A DNA stretch of 64,000 nt from Aliterella atlantica CENA595 (lineage in GTDB: Bacteria; Cyanobacteriota; Cyanobacteriia; Cyanobacteriales; Chroococcidiopsidaceae), in the NCBI RefSeq assembly GCF_000952155.1, contig NZ_JYON01000020.1, positions 1-64,000 on the forward strand, written 5' to 3'. Below, one piece after another: positions 61,430 to 64,000 of the stretch. Under the pieces are notes generated by a model, which worked only from the letters and a program-made list of their open reading frames with translations, was not told the origin of the DNA and ran no database searches. Numbering within the stretch: the first letter of the stretch is position 1; every line of letters starts with the position of its first letter. The position numbers and the translations under genes are program-made.

Positions 61430-64000
61430 TCAAGATATGGATTTGAAAGGCATTGCTGTAATCGGGATGGCTGGTCGCTTTCCTGGCGCTAAGAATGTCG
61501 ATCGGTTTTGGCATAATCTGTGCAATGGTGTGGAATCTATTTCATTTTTCAGTAACGACGAGTTGATCGATGCTGGCGTAGATCCTGCTGTGTTAGAAAA
61601 TCCCTATTATGTTAAAGCTAGGGCTGTAGTAGATGATATTGAGATGCTGGACGCTGCCTTTTTTGGCTTTACGCCCAAAGAAGCAGCCATTACAGATCCA
61701 CAACACCGTCTTTTTTTAGAATGTGCTTGGGAAGCCTTAGAAAATGCTGGTTACGACCCCAAAAACGACAAAGAATTAACTGGTATTTATGCTGGAAGTA
61801 GCATCAGTAGCTATTTAATTCATAACCTGCTTTCACATCCTGACTTGAGGACATTGGATTCATTATCAATGGCAATTGGTAATGAAAAAGACTATCTACC
61901 TACGCGGGTATCTTACAAGTTAAATTTGCAAGGTCCTAGTGTTAGCGTTAATACGGCTTGTTCTACATCATTAGTTGCAGTTCACTTAGCTTGCCGAGGA
62001 TTGTTAAGTTACCAGTGCGATAAAGCACTAGCTGGTGGAGTAACTATCGAAATTCCCCATCAAACAGGTTATTTTTATCAAGAAGGTGGGATTACTTCTC
62101 CTGATGGTCACTGTCGTGCTTTTGATGCCAAAGCAAAAGGCTGTCCTTCGGGAAATGGAGTAGGCATAGTTGTCCTGAAAAGATTAGAGGATGCTGTGGC
62201 TGATGGCGATCGCATTTATGCGGTTATTAAAGGTTCAGCTATCAATAATGACGGTGCTGATAAAGTGAGTTTCACTGCTCCTAGTGTGAATGGTCAAGCA
62301 GAAGTAATTGCCGAAGCTCAAGCCATTGCTGGATTTGAGGCGGAAACATTTACTTACATCGAGGCTCACGGAACAGGTACAGCATTAGGCGATCCGATAG
62401 AATTTAGGGCGTTGAACAAGGCTTTTAGCACCAGCAAAAATAAACGGAATTTCTGCGCCATCGGTTCAGTTAAGACTAATGTTAGTCATCTGAATGTAGC
62501 ATCTGGTGTCACAGGCTTAATTAAAACTGTTCTTGCCCTCCAGCATAAACAAATACCACCTAGCTTGCATTTTGAAGCACCTAATCCAGAAATGGACTTT
62601 GCCAATAGCCCTTTTTACGTAAATACTCAACATTGTGAATGGGAAACAAATGGCACGCCCCGTCGCGCTGGAGTGAGTTCTTTTGGTCTTGGTGGGACTA
62701 ATGCTCATGTTGTTTTAGAAGAAGCCCCCTTGTTGGTGCAGGGGGAGCAGGGAAGGAAGTCTCAATTACTGGTAATTTCTGCTAAAACTGAATCTGCTTT
62801 GGAGACTGCAACAGCAAATTTAGTCAACCATCTGCAACAGCATCTTGAACTTAACCTTGCAGATGTAGCTTATACATTACAAGTTGGTCGTCATGGGTTT
62901 AATCATCGACGCGCGGTTGTTTGTCAAGATATTCCTGATGCCATTATTGCTCTCCAGAGTCCTCAGATTTTGACTAACACGCAAAATACAAATCAAAGCC
63001 CCATAGCTTTTATGTTTACTGGGTTAGGAACTCAGTACATTAATATGGCTGGGGAACTTTATCAAGTACCGACTTTTCGCGAACATCTCGACCTTTGTTT
63101 TGCCCTGTTTCAACCTCTTTTGGGTGTTGACCTCAAACAAGTTATTTATCCTCCTAATCAGCCAGCAGAAACTCAGGAAAAGCCAGCTATCAACTTACGC
63201 CAAATGCTGGGGCGCGATTCTCAAACACCCGACGATCGCGTTACCGAGAAACTCAACCAAACTTATCTGACTCAGCCAGCCTTATTTGCTGTTGAGTATG
63301 CTTTAGCTCAATTATGGCTGTCGTGGGGCGTTCGTCCTGTAGCGATGATAGGTTACAGTATTGGCGAATATGTAGCAGCAACCTTAGCAGGAGTATTATC
63401 TCTAGAAGATGCGATCGCTTTGGTAGCAGCTAGAGCGCAAATGATTCAAAAGTTGCCAGGGGGAGCAATGCTAGCAGTTCCCTTAACAGAGCAACAAGTA
63501 CAACCTTATTTGCATGAAAATCTTTCCTTGTCAGCAGTTAATGGCGCATTTCAATGCGTGCTGGCGGGAACTACCCAAGCTGTAGAGGAATTGTCACGAG
63601 ATTTAAGCGAGCGGGGTTTAGCCTGTCGCCAATTGCAGACATCCCATGCTTTTCATTCTTTCATGATGGAAGCGATCGCTGACTCTTTTACTCAATTGGT
63701 ACAAACTATCAATCTCCAACCACCGCAAATTCCTTATCTCTCCAACGTTACGGGAACTTGGATTACAGCCGAGCAAGCTACAAACCCCAGCTATTGGACG
63801 CAGCATATGTGTCAGCCAGTACGCTTTGCTGATGGATTAGAGCAGTTGTGGAAACAGCACAGTCCTATTTTATTGGAGGTAGGTGCAGGACAAGCGTTAA
63901 GCAGCTTGGCAAGGCAATGTTTGGATCGTATTGCTGGAGATGACTTAGTTGTTTTATCTTCTCTTCGCTATGCCTACGAGCAACAGTCAGATATTGCTTT
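61422..64000 (+). CDS. type I polyketide synthase, KS-AT-..., cut by the window end
   Basis: Starts at GTG 61422 behind AAAGGAG, overlapping the previous gene by eight bases; ATG 61437 is an alternative. The ketosynthase has Cys180 in TACSTSL, EAHGTGT and KTNVSHLNVASG, so all catalytic residues are present. The acyltransferase has Ser646 in GYSIGEYVAA, with Tyr replacing the usual His before the serine, and SHAFHS, which suggests malonyl-CoA. It also carries an insertion of about 20 residues before TQPALF compared with the upstream PKS. The frame stays open to the last base, so reductive domains, ACP and later genes lie outside. Confidence 0.95.
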   Translation, partial: MVSQDMDLKGIAVIGMAGRFPGAKNVDRFWHNLCNGVESISFFSNDELIDAGVDPAVLENPYYVKARAVVDDIEMLDAAFFGFTPKEAAITDPQHRLFLECAWEALENAGYDPKNDKELTGIYAGSSISSYLIHNLLSHPDLRTLDSLSMAIGNEKDYLPTRVSYKLNLQGPSVSVNTACSTSLVAVHLACRGLLSYQCDKALAGGVTIEIPHQTGYFYQEGGITSPDGHCRAFDAKAKGCPSGNGVGIVVLKRLEDAVADGDRIYAVIKGSAINNDGADKVSFTAPSVNGQAEVIAEAQAIAGFEAETFTYIEAHGTGTALGDPIEFRALNKAFSTSKNKRNFCAIGSVKTNVSHLNVASGVTGLIKTVLALQHKQIPPSLHFEAPNPEMDFANSPFYVNTQHCEWETNGTPRRAGVSSFGLGGTNAHVVLEEAPLLVQGEQGRKSQLLVISAKTESALETATANLVNHLQQHLELNLADVAYTLQVGRHGFNHRRAVVCQDIPDAIIALQSPQILTNTQNTNQSPIAFMFTGLGTQYINMAGELYQVPTFREHLDLCFALFQPLLGVDLKQVIYPPNQPAETQEKPAINLRQMLGRDSQTPDDRVTEKLNQTYLTQPALFAVEYALAQLWLSWGVRPVAMIGYSIGEYVAATLAGVLSLEDAIALVAARAQMIQKLPGGAMLAVPLTEQQVQPYLHENLSLSAVNGAFQCVLAGTTQAVEELSRDLSERGLACRQLQTSHAFHSFMMEAIADSFTQLVQTINLQPPQIPYLSNVTGTWITAEQATNPSYWTQHMCQPVRFADGLEQLWKQHSPILLEVGAGQALSSLARQCLDRIAGDDLVVLSSLRYAYEQQSDIA

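Overview
The window is cyanobacterial chromosome. The palindrome GCGATCGC (HIP1) recurs throughout, and the marker genes fit: a SufR/sufBCDS locus with cyanobacterial operators, a three-domain S1 protein, a TPR-CHAT protein, MASE1-GGDEF-EAL signalling and a TonB receptor with an AMIN domain. I cannot name the species; base composition and gene style suggest a large-genome filamentous or Chroococcidiopsis-like lineage.

Layout. 1-9.9 kb is mainly housekeeping: an S1-domain protein, a small XRE regulator beside a palindromic operator-like site, fructosamine kinase, a UvrD-like helicase, a cyclic-di-GMP enzyme, Era and phosphofructokinase. 10-13.7 kb is one TPR-CHAT gene with 18 repeats of exactly 40 residues. 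13.7-20.4 kb carries a phosphatase and the iron-sulfur assembly locus sufR / sufB-sufC-sufD-sufS, with two SufR operators between the divergent arms.

20.5-36.4 kb is an accessory region. It holds two copies of an unrecognised overlapping pair of small genes, each followed by a conserved 46-47 bp tail. One copy then runs into a fragment of a chaC-like gene whose intact version lies by the other copy. The region also has a family of GGGTGCGTTG hairpins, a secreted discoidin/beta-helix protein, a pentapeptide-repeat protein, lipid and sugar acyltransferases, a DegP-type protease, two AraC regulators, and gene remnants, including two fragments that resemble SPFH-protein C-termini flanking a block of small stress or resistance genes.

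37.6-64 kb (cut by the window edge) is a siderophore locus: two FecCD permeases, an MFS protein, an exported Ntn-hydrolase acylase, a TonB-dependent siderophore receptor, a lipoprotein binding protein, a DUF1636 protein, a second MFS (likely exporter), then an NRPS (FAAL-ACP-C-A with inserted methyltransferase-PCP) and two type I PKSs (KS-AT-KR-ACP; KS-AT, cut). Fur-box-like sites precede the acylase, receptor and NRPS genes. A fatty-acid-loading first module together with an exported acylase recalls pyoverdine, where an acylated precursor is deacylated in the periplasm by PvdQ. I infer that this locus makes a lipidated siderophore that may be matured the same way. Functions come from reading motifs by eye; no database search was possible.
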